64,000 bases of DNA. It comes from Acidobacteriota bacterium (GTDB lineage Bacteria; Actinomycetota; Acidimicrobiia; Acidimicrobiales; RAAP-2). The translations under genes and the position numbers were made by a program. Positions within the stretch are counted from its first letter, which is position 1. Each line of letters starts with the position of its first letter. Below are positions 46,723 to 55,690 of the stretch, piece by piece. The DNA lies in NCBI GenBank assembly GCA_018971185.1, contig JAGXBH010000001.1, positions 1 to 64,000 on the forward strand, read 5' to 3'. Under the pieces are notes generated by a model, which was not told where the DNA came from, searched no databases, and worked only from the letters and a program-made list of their open reading frames with translations.

Positions 46723-48428
46723 GAGCGTAGGGCCGACCACGCCAGGCGAGGTACCGCGAGCCAGGACTCCGTGCACTGCAACTCGAAGAGCCGCCGCATC
46801 GCCGTCGCCGAGTTCGCGTGGGTCACGAACCACGCGGGCGTCGGACGGGCGATGAAGGGGCCGCGCAAGACGGACTTCTGCGTCCTGGCGAGCATGTAGG
46901 TGTTGCCGACCACGCCGACCCCCGACTGGATATCCGTCGGCACGTGACCGCGATACGCGCCCCAGGGGGTCGTACCCGCCATGATGCCCAGCGCGTGCCA
47001 CACGTTGACGCCGATGGTCCCGTAGCGCAGCTCGCCCAGCGCCCACTCCAGCGTCGCCCCCATGTCGGGGCGTCGAGCGCTGCGCGGGCTGATGAGGATC
47101 GTCGCGCAGAGCGTGCCAAAGAGGACCTCGTTGCAGAAGCCCACGGCCCGACGCAGGAACCCTTCGGGCGAGTCGGCGTCGAGCCCGGTCTCGCTGGTGA
47201 GGGCGCAGAACGCCTCCTCGCGGAAGCACGGATGACCCTCGTCCGAAGGGTCGACGCCGCGCACCAGGGTCCAGGGCATCTCACCAGGGCCGGCGCGACC
47301 GATATGACGCGCGTCGCCGTGCGCCGCGAGGAAGCGAGCACGCCGCTCGAAGGCGCCGGGGTAGTAGGCGAGTCGCGTCGGCACCGTGGCGAGCACGCCC
47401 TCGAGCGCGTCGAGGAACTCCGCGCGCTGGGCCCATCGTGAGTGGGTCACGATGACTCGTGGGGTCAGGCAATTGAATCCCGCATTGTTCACGATCATCG
47501 TCGCCACGTGCGCCGCCTGGTACTCAATCTCGCGACGGCTCCACTCCCCAGGCACGACGATCACCGGCGACACGTTGCCCAACTCGGCGGTGACGGGCTT
47601 GTCCAACGCACCCGAGGACTTCCCCGCGGTCCCGGCGACCACGGCGTCGTAGGTGGACGCCGCACCGGTGATGTGCACCGCGCCGACGTCCGGGTGCTGC
47701 ACGAGGTGGCGACCCACGTCGACGTCACCGGTGGTGATGTGCAGGACGCCGGCCTCGATGAACACCGCTAAAGCCCGACGCCAGTAGTCGACGAGGTACT
47801 CGTTGATCGGACTGGCCTTGACGACCACCACCCGCCCCTCCCCCATCAACTGATGGATCGCGTCACGCGGCGCGAGGGAGGCGACGTTCCCCGCGCCCAG
47901 TACGAGGGTCACGCCCGCGTGTTGAGCCGCCGACCTGTACGCCGGCGCCTGTTCGGCTCGCAATTGCGACTCGTCCACCCCGGGTTCGATCCACACCTCG
48001 GCGCGCAGCCCGGCGTAGGCGACGCGGTCGAGCAGCGAGGACGGCATGACCGGGACGGACAGGCGATTCGCGCTGCGATGACGCACTCGTCCTGGATACC
48101 GTGGACGCCCCCGACGCGAGAGGTCGCTCAGCGAACGTCGGTACGCCGTCATGAGTCGTACCAACATGCCCACCCCGGCGAGCAGCTCCTCGCCACCGTC
48201 GGCCCCGCCGGGGTCGAGTCCCTTCGCCCGACACGCCGCCTCGTTCCACGCCGGCGCGACGTCGTGGGTGTCGGCGATCGCGCGCTCGAGCATCCTCGCG
48301 CGCTCGTCGGCCGGGGTCCGCGCCCAGCGCGGGGCGTTACGACGCAGCGCACGCACCGCCTCGTCGAGCGCGGCTCGCGATGATTCGTCCGCGACGTCGT
48401 CGGCGTCGTGAGCGGCGTTTCGTCCCAT
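46719..48428 (-). CDS. Aldehyde dehydrogenase superfamily protein
   Basis: ATG at 48428 with GGGAGGG upstream gives 569 aa. The Rossmann part contains LGAGNVASL and VVVKASPINEYL. VTAELGNVSPVIV is the ELGG-type motif with Gly changed to Asn, and NNAGFNCLTPRVIV carries the probable catalytic Cys. It is longer than typical ALDHs and has an N-terminal helical extension of about 130 residues. It resembles coenzyme-A acylating or LuxC-like reductases more than succinate-semialdehyde dehydrogenase, but I cannot assign the substrate. Its stop overlaps that of the lipoprotein gene. Confidence 0.8.
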   Translation of the reverse strand: MGRNAAHDADDVADESSRAALDEAVRALRRNAPRWARTPADERARMLERAIADTHDVAPAWNEAACRAKGLDPGGADGGEELLAGVGMLVRLMTAYRRSLSDLSRRGRPRYPGRVRHRSANRLSVPVMPSSLLDRVAYAGLRAEVWIEPGVDESQLRAEQAPAYRSAAQHAGVTLVLGAGNVASLAPRDAIHQLMGEGRVVVVKASPINEYLVDYWRRALAVFIEAGVLHITTGDVDVGRHLVQHPDVGAVHITGAASTYDAVVAGTAGKSSGALDKPVTAELGNVSPVIVVPGEWSRREIEYQAAHVATMIVNNAGFNCLTPRVIVTHSRWAQRAEFLDALEGVLATVPTRLAYYPGAFERRARFLAAHGDARHIGRAGPGEMPWTLVRGVDPSDEGHPCFREEAFCALTSETGLDADSPEGFLRRAVGFCNEVLFGTLCATILISPRSARRPDMGATLEWALGELRYGTIGVNVWHALGIMAGTTPWGAYRGHVPTDIQSGVGVVGNTYMLARTQKSVLRGPFIARPTPAWFVTHANSATAMRRLFELQCTESWLAVPRLAWSALRS

Positions 48429-48447
48429 GGCCCTCCCGTCGCTATGG

Positions 48448-48453
48448 GAGACT
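48448..48453 (+). promoter_or_regulatory. -10-like element of the DUF4328 gene (GAGACT)
   Basis: GAGACT ends 6 nt before the ATG at 48460. The start of the divergent dehydrogenase gene is only 31 bp away, leaving no room for a long leader. Confidence 0.3.
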
Positions 48454-48459
48454 ACAGGG

Positions 48460-49083
48460 ATGAGCGACGTCGCCACCCAGATCCCGGCGGGTTGGTATCC
48501 CGACCCGTCCGGCGAGCGCCAGTGGCGCGTCTGGAACGGATCGCAGTGGTCCCACCTCACCCGGCCCTACGGCGAGCCCCCGGCCGCGACCCCGACCAAA
48601 CGTTTCGGACTCGAGGAACTCGCGACGTTGGACTCCCTGCGTCGCATCACCCAGTTCGGCGTCCTGGCCTACTACACGGGCTTCGCCCTTCTCATCAGCG
48701 TGGTGGGCCACTGGCCCGGACGCGCGCACCCGGTCTCGGAGCGATTCGCGAGCGCGGCCCTCGGCGCAGCCATCGGACTGACGCTGATCGGCACCATCTA
48801 CTTCGCGATGTGCGTGCGAGCGCTGCGAGGACGATGGTCGCTCGAGGGGCTGATCCCCGTGGTGAACACGTTCGTGGCCGCGCGAGAGATGTCGCGACGC
48901 CTCGCGATGGCGGGCGCCGGTCCTCGTATTGTGCTCGACATCCTGCTCACGTTGGGCTTCGTCGCGCTCTGCCCCACCCAGCCGTGGGTCGGGGTGGCAC
49001 TCGCCAGCGTCGCCTTCAATCAATTGGCCCGCGCCTACGCGCTCATCGATCTCCTCAGCGGTCCCGCGCTGCGCACGGCATAA
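48460..49083 (+). CDS. DUF2510-DUF4328 membrane protein
   Basis: ATG at 48460 gives 207 aa. The N-terminus PAGWYPDPSGERQWRVWNG is a DUF2510 WYPDP module, common in actinobacterial membrane proteins. About four TM segments follow in a DUF4328-type domain (near 65-85, 105-130, 160-180, 185-200), with SLEGLIPVVNTFVAAREM between. Function is unknown. It is upstream of the nitrobindin-like gene by 39 bp, probably cotranscribed. Confidence 0.8.
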   Translation: MSDVATQIPAGWYPDPSGERQWRVWNGSQWSHLTRPYGEPPAATPTKRFGLEELATLDSLRRITQFGVLAYYTGFALLISVVGHWPGRAHPVSERFASAALGAAIGLTLIGTIYFAMCVRALRGRWSLEGLIPVVNTFVAAREMSRRLAMAGAGPRIVLDILLTLGFVALCPTQPWVGVALASVAFNQLARAYALIDLLSGPALRTA

Positions 49084-49122
49084 ACTAATCACTCCGCGAC
49101 TCACGAGAAGGTACCCGTACTC

Positions 49123-49689
49123 ATGCCGACATCACCGTGGGGGCCGCTCGCCGGACTGATCGGCACGTGGGAGTCCGACTTCGAGGGACTGGACGTGTCC
49201 TTCCACTCCGACCAGGGCAAGCTCGGCGAGACCCGATTCCGTGAGAGGACGACCTTCGCCCCCTTCGGCCCGGTCACCGTCGGTCCCCACCCCCTCTACG
49301 GACTCGACTACCGCACCGCCACCTGGCGCGACGGCGACGAGCAACCCTTCCACACCGAGGTCGGCTACTGGATGTGGGACGGCGCCAACGAGCAGGTGGT
49401 GCGCTGCTTCATCGTGCCCCACGCCACGGCGCTGATCGCCGGGGCGACGGTGCGCGCGGACGCGCGGTCGTTCAAGCTGGAGTCCTCCGTGGGCTCGAGC
49501 ACCTACGGCATCCTGTCCACGACGTACCTCAACGCCCTCGCCCAGACGACGCGATTCGACGTCTCGATCACGGTGGGTGAGGACACTTTCTCCTACGACC
49601 AGACCACGGTCGTGGAGTACCAGCAGAAGCCCACCGTGATCCTGCACACCGACCGCAACACCCTGCACCTGGTGAGCCGCGAGGTCTGA
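49123..49689 (+). CDS. Nitrobindin-like heme-binding beta-barrel protein (FABP family)
   Basis: This 188-aa protein matches the THAP4/nitrobindin-type lipocalin barrel: WGPLAGLIGTWESD at the N-terminus, FGPVTVGPHPLYGLDYR, EVGYWMWDGANEQVVR and TVILHTDRNTLHLVSRE at the C-terminus, where the heme-coordinating His is expected. The GxWxGxGxG of canonical nitrobindins is changed to GTWESDFEG, so heme binding may differ. Homologues bind ferric heme and react with NO or peroxynitrite. A Shine-Dalgarno GAGAAGG precedes the ATG. Confidence 0.8.
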   Translation: MPTSPWGPLAGLIGTWESDFEGLDVSFHSDQGKLGETRFRERTTFAPFGPVTVGPHPLYGLDYRTATWRDGDEQPFHTEVGYWMWDGANEQVVRCFIVPHATALIAGATVRADARSFKLESSVGSSTYGILSTTYLNALAQTTRFDVSITVGEDTFSYDQTTVVEYQQKPTVILHTDRNTLHLVSREV

Positions 49690-49734
49690 CACTTCGCCGC
49701 CTCACGCGGCCGACTCGATTGACGAGAGACGGGG

Positions 49735-49881
49735 CTACTTTCGTCGCGTCCTGACGACAAAGACGTAGAAGGCCAACGCGGCGATCGGCACGGCGAGCAC
49801 GACGAAGCGAGCCGCCGGCAACGGTACACCACGGTGCACGTCGATCGGCGTCGCGAGGGCCCACCCGAGTACATTCGACAC
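49735..49881 (-). CDS. Possible small membrane protein, 48 aa
   Basis: A GTG-initiated frame encodes 48 residues: a polar N-terminal half, then a single TM segment RFVVLAVPIAALAFYVFVV and a basic end RTRRK. Single-TM topology with a positive cytoplasmic tail is typical of real small membrane proteins. AGGTTGG upstream is a weak Shine-Dalgarno. It lies between the nitrobindin-like and DUF1003-like genes and was too short for routine calling. Confidence 0.4.
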   Translation of the reverse strand: MSNVLGWALATPIDVHRGVPLPAARFVVLAVPIAALAFYVFVVRTRRK

Positions 49882-49970
49882 GGCACCAACCTAGGCGAGC
49901 CCGCGCCACGCCGGATCACGCCGCCAACTCAGCGCACCGTCGCTCCCGCGCTCACGTGGCCGTCGGTGCC

Positions 49971-50438
49971 TCAGGCGGGCGTCGGACCCACCAACCTCTC
50001 CAGGCGCGCCACGATGTCGGAGATGACCTGGTCCTGGGCGAGCAAGTGCTGCTGGATCTCCTCGGCTTCCTTGAGGACCGCCTCGGCATCCTTGTAGGTG
50101 TCCTCGGCGCGCTTGTCCGCCGCGGCCGCCTGGATGTTCTGCCCGACGATGATGATGGGCAGGAGCACCAATTGCAGGAAGCTACTCGACAGCCACACGA
50201 TGACGTAGTAGGTCCCCTGCTTGATGGCCGACGGCAGGGCGAAGAGCGCCAAGACCGAGAACGCGTAGGCGGCCCACATGGTGCCCACCACGAGAGTGAT
50301 CTTCAGTCCGAACCGTGCGTTGAAACGCACCAGGGGATTTCGGTGATTGACGCGCCGTACGTCGTTGGTCTTGACGGGTCGGCTCTGTCGAAGCTCGGCC
50401 GCGCGCGGGTGTCGAACGTACTCGTAGATGTTGTCCAT
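49971..50438 (-). CDS. DUF1003-like two-TM protein
   Basis: ATG at 50438 gives 155 aa. Two TM helices (about 55-78 and 88-110) are followed by GQNIQAAAADKRAEDTY and a coiled-coil tail to residue 150; this TM-TM-GQNxQAAxxxxRAE pattern fits DUF1003-type proteins. Function is unknown. GAGACT lies exactly 6 nt before the ATG. It follows the sqd1-like gene on the same strand by 45 bp. Confidence 0.7.
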   Translation of the reverse strand: MDNIYEYVRHPRAAELRQSRPVKTNDVRRVNHRNPLVRFNARFGLKITLVVGTMWAAYAFSVLALFALPSAIKQGTYYVIVWLSSSFLQLVLLPIIIVGQNIQAAAADKRAEDTYKDAEAVLKEAEEIQQHLLAQDQVISDIVARLERLVGPTPA

Positions 50439-50483
50439 CCCCGAAGTCTCACACGTGACGAGCCGCGTCACGCGGCATTGGCG

Positions 50484-51680
50484 CTACTTCAACTTCAGGT
50501 CGGGGGAAGTCTCCATACCCTTTCGCCAGACCGAGCGCGCGATGATCTTCGTCGTGTCGGCGCGGTCGCGGTACTTCACAGCGACGTCGCGTGACTCTTC
50601 GAGGAGCCCGTCCGAGAGCAGGGTCGGGTTGAGTCCGAGTTCGAGGAACTGGTCACGACTGACGTTCAGATCGTTCTCCGCGGCCTCGTTACGCGGGTTG
50701 GGCAGGTAGGCGACCTCCACCCCCGTCTGCTGGGCGATGAGCTCGGCCAACTCACGCACGCGGTACGTTTCGGTGACCTGGTTGAAGACCTTCACCGGGT
50801 CAGCGTTCTTCGGCGGATTCTCGAGGGCGATCTGGATGCAGCGCACCGTGTCACGGATGTGGATGAAGGCTCGGGTCTGCCCGCCCGTGCCGTGCACCGT
50901 GAGCGGGTGACCGATGGCGGCCTGCATGAGGAATCGGTTCAGCACCGTCCCGTAGTCGCCGTCGTAGTCGAAGCGATTGATCAGACGCTCGTCCAGCGCC
51001 GTCTGGGGCGTCTGGGTGCCCCAGACGATCCCCTGGTGCAGGTCGGTGATGCGCAGGAGGTCGTTCTTCGCGTAGAAGGCGAAGAGCAGCTGGTCCAACG
51101 TCTTGGTCAAGTGGTAGACCGAGCCCGGGTTGGCGGGATGCAGGATCTCGCGGTCGATCTCGCCGTCGGGGGTGGGGACCTTGACGGTGAGGTAGCCCTC
51201 GGGGATCGGGGCCGTGCCGCTCCAACCGTAGCCGTAGACGCCCATGGTCCCCAGGTGGACCAACGCGATGTCGCGCCCGCTGGCGACGATGGCCGCGAGG
51301 ACGTTGTGGGTCCCGCGTACGTTGTTGTCGACCGTGTAACGCTTGGCGATCGTGCTACGCATCGAGTAGGGCGCGGCGCGCTGCTCGCCGAAGTGGACGA
51401 TGGCGTCGGGCTCGACCTCGCGCAGGAGCGTCTCGAAGCGGTCGAACTCCTCGGCCAGGTCGAGGTTCACGAAACCGATTTCCTTGCCGGTCAACTCCTT
51501 CCAGACCCGCACGCGCTCACCCATGGGACGAATCGGCGTCAGCGACTCGACCTCGAGCTCGATGTCAATCTCTCGTCGGCTGAGATTGTCAACAATGGTG
51601 ACGTCATGTCCGATGTCCGAAAGGTGCAGTGCCGTGGGCCAGCCACAAAATCCGTCGCCGCCCAGTACTAGTACCCTCAT
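50484..51680 (-). CDS. UDP-sulfoquinovose synthase (SQD1-type SDR)
   Basis: ATG at 51680 with AGGAGT upstream gives 398 aa. It is an extended SDR beginning LVLGGDGFCGWPTALHLS, as in plant SQD1/SqdB/Agl3. HFGEQRAAPYSM with Arg101 (sulfite site in SQD1), LGTMGVYG with Thr145, and YHLTK with Tyr189/Lys193 are the catalytic residues in the expected places; PLTVHGTGGQTRAF is another family hallmark. The enzyme makes UDP-sulfoquinovose from UDP-glucose and sulfite for sulfolipid or sulfoglycans. No sqdX/sqdD-like glycosyltransferase is adjacent, so the final product is unknown. Confidence 0.9.
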   Translation of the reverse strand: MRVLVLGGDGFCGWPTALHLSDIGHDVTIVDNLSRREIDIELEVESLTPIRPMGERVRVWKELTGKEIGFVNLDLAEEFDRFETLLREVEPDAIVHFGEQRAAPYSMRSTIAKRYTVDNNVRGTHNVLAAIVASGRDIALVHLGTMGVYGYGWSGTAPIPEGYLTVKVPTPDGEIDREILHPANPGSVYHLTKTLDQLLFAFYAKNDLLRITDLHQGIVWGTQTPQTALDERLINRFDYDGDYGTVLNRFLMQAAIGHPLTVHGTGGQTRAFIHIRDTVRCIQIALENPPKNADPVKVFNQVTETYRVRELAELIAQQTGVEVAYLPNPRNEAAENDLNVSRDQFLELGLNPTLLSDGLLEESRDVAVKYRDRADTTKIIARSVWRKGMETSPDLKLK

Positions 51681-51918
51681 CTCAACTCCTAAGTCTTGTG
51701 ACGTCACCCTGCGCCACCTTTCGCCGGTCACGCAGTGCACCAGTCTACCAGCGCCCTCTCGCACCCCCGTGAGCGGTGGGTCACGAGGCCTTCACATCAA
51801 ATTCCAAGGCTCGAACGAGTGGATGAGGACGTGAATCCACTGTTGTCGCGTCGCGGGGACTGGTGCGAGGGGTCGTCCTCACTCGCGCTCCCGCCACCCC
51901 CCGCGATTCGCTGCGACG

Positions 51919-52719
51919 TCAGCCCAACTTGAACCCTCCGATGTTGAAACCGCCGCCACTGCCACCGCCACCTTCGTTGGCGGGCATGTAGGGCGCGAGG
52001 GCGTGAGCCAACCCCGGTATGGTCATCGTTTGCAGGTAGACCGTGCCAGGACCCGTCAGCTTGGCCAGGAAGATGGTGTCGGCACCGAAGAGCATGTTCT
52101 TGATGCCCTTGACCATCTGGATGTCCAATTGCACGCTGGCGTCGAAGAGCCCGATATGACCCGGATGCACCATCATCGACTCCCCCGGGGCCAAGTCGTA
52201 GGTCACCAGCTCCCCGGAGAGTTCGATCCAGGCCGTGCCCTGGCCCGCGATGCGCTGGAGGATGAAGCCGTTACCCGAGAAGATGCCCACGCCGAGTTTC
52301 TGCTGGAAGCCGAGGTTGAGCGAGACATTGTCGGTCGCCGCGAGGAAGCCGTGGCGCGAGACCATGTACTCCCGGCTAGGGCTCACGTCGATCGCGCGGA
52401 TGTGCCCGGGCATCTTGGCGGCGAACGCCACGACGCCCACACCGTCGTTCGCGGTGAACTGCGACATGAAGATGGTTCCCCCGGCGACGGCACGCTTGAA
52501 GACCCCCGCAAGTCCGGCACCACCGGCGCCGCTCGTGTGGGTGCTCATCGTGACCCCCGGCGTCATCCACGACATCTCACCACCCTGGGAGATGACGGAT
52601 TGACCAGGCTGCAGTTGGACCTCGAGCACCGGAAGCGTCGTGCCGAGGACCCGGTGGGCCACCCCTGCACTCTCGGCGTCGGAGAATTCGGGCAATCCTT
52701 CTTCGATGTGTTCAGCCAT
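51919..52719 (-). CDS. AIM24/TIGR00266 family protein
   Basis: This 266-aa protein is almost all beta-strand and follows the TIGR00266/AIM24 pattern: LEVQLQPGQSVISQGGEMSWM, a Gly-rich stretch, FMSQFTAND, IAGQGTAWIELSGEL and PGHIGLFDASVQL. The Gly/Phe-rich C-terminus is typical. Family function in bacteria is not established; the yeast homologue is mitochondrial. AAGGACGG precedes the ATG. Confidence 0.85.
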   Translation of the reverse strand: MAEHIEEGLPEFSDAESAGVAHRVLGTTLPVLEVQLQPGQSVISQGGEMSWMTPGVTMSTHTSGAGGAGLAGVFKRAVAGGTIFMSQFTANDGVGVVAFAAKMPGHIRAIDVSPSREYMVSRHGFLAATDNVSLNLGFQQKLGVGIFSGNGFILQRIAGQGTAWIELSGELVTYDLAPGESMMVHPGHIGLFDASVQLDIQMVKGIKNMLFGADTIFLAKLTGPGTVYLQTMTIPGLAHALAPYMPANEGGGGSGGGFNIGGFKLG

Positions 52720-53285
52720 GTCCGTCCTTCACGGTGTCGAGTCCTGGTCATTCTTAACACCTCCACGTGCGGCGATTCCATGCGTCGACCGGGCTGATCC
52801 TTCGCCGCGGTGCCACCGTGCACGCGTAGCACCTCCACGTGACGTGCTCGACCCCGACCTCGCCTCAGGAGACGACGCGTGGCCCACGCCGGACGCGACG
52901 CGTCGTCACCGGCGCCGCGTCGAGGGAGGTCGCGTGGGGCCACGAGTCAGCAGACGCCGCACGACGCCATCGCGCGGAGGGGACGTCGAAACGCCTAGTG
53001 GGCGTCACCGAGGGAGGGCGCTCTGGTGGTGACCGCAGCCGAGTCCACGGTCACCACCGAGCCCAACACGCATCCGACGACCGCGAGACCCCTGGGGGCC
53101 CTGATTACACGCCGGCGTCGATGCGGCATGACCGCAGAGTATCACCCCCGCAAATTCGCGGGCCACTCTTCTTCTCCCTTATCGCTTCGCGTGGTTCTGG
53201 CGCTCGGTCGTCGGAGCGAGTTGGCCGTCCAAGACTGGGCACTTCGACCCGGGCGCCGCGCTCCGAAGTGGTCCATGATGAGGGG
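52720..53285. other. 566-bp region upstream of the metal ATPase
   Basis: The ATPase frame stays open upstream to 52839, but the extra 149 codons are low-complexity Arg/Thr/Ser and not conserved-looking, so I treat this as noncoding. No other gene is supported. CATGAT at 53274-53279 lies exactly 6 nt before the ATPase ATG and may be its -10. Confidence 0.5.
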
Positions 53286-55640
53286 ATGAGCGAATCCGCA
53301 CCCCACGTGGGACCCGGTCGGGCCCGGTGGTCGAGTTTCGCGCTACCCGGCACCGTGGGGACCGGCCTGCTGGTGGGATTCGTCTTCTCTCTCGCCTCGT
53401 CACCACGTGGGGCGCACCTCGCGTGGTTGGCCGTGGGCGTGATCGGCGGCGTCTTCTCGATCACCGACCTCGTGCTGGAACTTCGTCGTGGGCGATTCGG
53501 CATCGACCCCCTCGCGCTCCTCTCGATCGTGGGCGCCCTCCTGGTGCGCGAATACCTCGCCGCCGCGATCATCAGCGTGATGCTCGCCAGCGGTCGCTCG
53601 CTCGAACGGTGGGCCACCCATCGCGCCCGGCGTGAACTCCAGGCGCTCCTGGTCCGTGTCCCCAAGACCGCTCACGTGCTGCGCGACGGCGCCGTGACGA
53701 CGTTGCCCCTGGCGAGCGTCGCCCCCGGCGACCTCGTCCTCGTCGAGTCGGGAGAGATGGTTTCCATCGACGGGACGATCATTTCCGAGGCCGCGTCGCT
53801 CGACGAGTCCGCGCTGACCGGTGAGTCGTTGCCCGTCGAGCGCACCCTCGGCGAGCACGTGAGGAGCGGGGTCCTCAACGCCGGGTCCCCCTTCGAGATC
53901 CGCGCCACCGCCACCGCCGACGAGAGCACGTACGCGGGGATCATCCGGTTGGTGCGTGACGCGGAGTCGACTCCGGTGCCATTCGTGCGCCTGGCCGACC
54001 GGTACTCACAGGCCTTCTTGGTCGTCGCGCTCCTCGTGGCCGGGGCCGCGTGGCTGTTGGGCGGTCCGACGCGCGCCGTTGCGGTCCTCGTGGTGGCGAC
54101 CCCGTGCCCCTTGATCCTCGCCGTGCCCGTCGCGCTGGTCTCGGGTCTATCGCGCGCCGCGCAGATGGGGATCATCGTCAAGAGTGGCGCCGTGCTCGAG
54201 CAACTCTCGCACTGTCGGACTCTCCTCATCGATAAGACCGGCACCATCACCCGCGGTCGACCCGAACTGAACGAGGTCCTCGTCGCCGGATCGATGCCGG
54301 CCGATGAGCTCCTTCGACTGGCGGGGTCACTCGATCAGACGTCGCCCCACGTCCTGGCGAACGCCATCGTCCAAGCCGCCCTGAGCCGTCGGCTCGAACT
54401 CGCAATGCCCGCCTCGGTCGAGGAAGTCGCCGGTCAGGGCATCCGCGGCGACGTGGAAGGTCGACACGTCCGGGTCGGGACCGCCGCGTGGTGCGGGGTC
54501 TCGGGTTCAGCGTCGTGGAGCCACGCGGCGCGACGCCGGGCTCGGTTGGACGGGGCCCTGACGGTCTTCGTCGGCGTCGACGGATCCGCCGCGGGCGCGC
54601 TGGTCTTCGACGACCCGATCCGCCCCGACGTCGTGCGCACCCTGCGTTCCCTGCGTCGTCGCGGCATCACCCGTATCGCGATGGTGACGGGGGACCGCAT
54701 CGAGGTGGCCGAGACCGTCTGCGCGACCATCGGCGTCGACGCGGTGCTGGCCGAACGCACCCCCCAGGAGAAGCTCGACATCGCGCGCGACGAATCGGCC
54801 CGCGCGCCGACCATCATGGTGGGTGACGGCATCAACGACGCCCCGGCACTGGCGCTCGCTGACGTGGGGGTGGCGATGGGTTCGCGCGCGGCGACCGCGG
54901 CCTCCGAGGCCGCTGACGCGATCCTGACGTCGGACCGTCTCGACCGGTTGGACGACGCCGTGTCGATCGCCCAGCGCTCACTGTTCATCGCGCGTCAGAG
55001 CATGATCACCGGCATCTCACTCTCCCTGGTGGCGATGGTCGTCGCGTCCATCGGTTGGCTCCCCGCCGTCGGAGGAGCACTGCTGCAGGAGGTGATCGAC
55101 GTCGCGGTGATCGTCAACTCCCTGCGAGCCCTGCGACCCCGAGAGCGTCCCGTTCGCCTCAGCCCCGACGAGTTGACAGTGACTGCGCACTTTCGCGCGG
55201 AGCACGTGAACTTGCGCGCGCAGATCGACGAGATCCGTCGGGTCGCCGACGAGTTGGGCACGCTCAGCCCCGAGTCCACCATCGCCACCGTGCGCGCCGT
55301 GCAAAAGATGCTTCTCGAGGAGATCCTGCCGCACGAGGAGGCCGAGGAGTCGACGCTCTATCCAGTACTCGAGCGAGTGATGGGTGGACGCGAGCCGCTG
55401 GGCGCGATGAGCCACGCCCACCGCGAGATCGCGCACCAGATCCGTCGTCTGGGTCAAGTGATCGATGACCTGCCCGAACACGAGATGGAGGACGCCGACC
55501 TGGCGGAGCTGCGCGCGCTGCTCTACGGACTCCACGTGATCGTGAAACTCCACACCGCCCAGGAGGAGGAGAACTACCTCTACTTCGACGACCGTCACCT
55601 CGACGCGCCGACCACGCCGATGACGGGCGCACTCACCTGA
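53286..55640 (+). CDS. P1B-5-like heavy-metal ATPase with C-terminal hemerythrin domain
   Basis: This 784-aa P-type ATPase has no N-terminal metal-binding domain. TM4-type motif ATPCPL (271-276) replaces the CPC of Cu/Zn pumps; actuator LTGES (177-181), phosphorylation site DKTGT (316-320), SPH (353-355) and GDGINDAP (513-520) are intact. Residues about 630-770 form a hemerythrin-like four-helix domain with likely di-iron ligands His640, His683/Glu687, His710 or 712, His750, His755 and Glu759 or 760. TPC plus hemerythrin is the hallmark of P1B-5 (Nia) pumps, which export Fe and Ni. No regulator is adjacent. Confidence 0.9.
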   Translation: MSESAPHVGPGRARWSSFALPGTVGTGLLVGFVFSLASSPRGAHLAWLAVGVIGGVFSITDLVLELRRGRFGIDPLALLSIVGALLVREYLAAAIISVMLASGRSLERWATHRARRELQALLVRVPKTAHVLRDGAVTTLPLASVAPGDLVLVESGEMVSIDGTIISEAASLDESALTGESLPVERTLGEHVRSGVLNAGSPFEIRATATADESTYAGIIRLVRDAESTPVPFVRLADRYSQAFLVVALLVAGAAWLLGGPTRAVAVLVVATPCPLILAVPVALVSGLSRAAQMGIIVKSGAVLEQLSHCRTLLIDKTGTITRGRPELNEVLVAGSMPADELLRLAGSLDQTSPHVLANAIVQAALSRRLELAMPASVEEVAGQGIRGDVEGRHVRVGTAAWCGVSGSASWSHAARRRARLDGALTVFVGVDGSAAGALVFDDPIRPDVVRTLRSLRRRGITRIAMVTGDRIEVAETVCATIGVDAVLAERTPQEKLDIARDESARAPTIMVGDGINDAPALALADVGVAMGSRAATAASEAADAILTSDRLDRLDDAVSIAQRSLFIARQSMITGISLSLVAMVVASIGWLPAVGGALLQEVIDVAVIVNSLRALRPRERPVRLSPDELTVTAHFRAEHVNLRAQIDEIRRVADELGTLSPESTIATVRAVQKMLLEEILPHEEAEESTLYPVLERVMGGREPLGAMSHAHREIAHQIRRLGQVIDDLPEHEMEDADLAELRALLYGLHVIVKLHTAQEEENYLYFDDRHLDAPTTPMTGALT

Positions 55641-55690
55641 GATGAGAGGGCGGCGGCCACCTAGATGAAGTGACCACGTCGGTCGCCCCG

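Noticed and set aside
52839-53285. N-terminal extension of the metal ATPase by 149 codons
   Set aside because: The extension is low-complexity, has no TM or metal site, and the internal ATG at 53286 has AGGGG and a -10-like element upstream.
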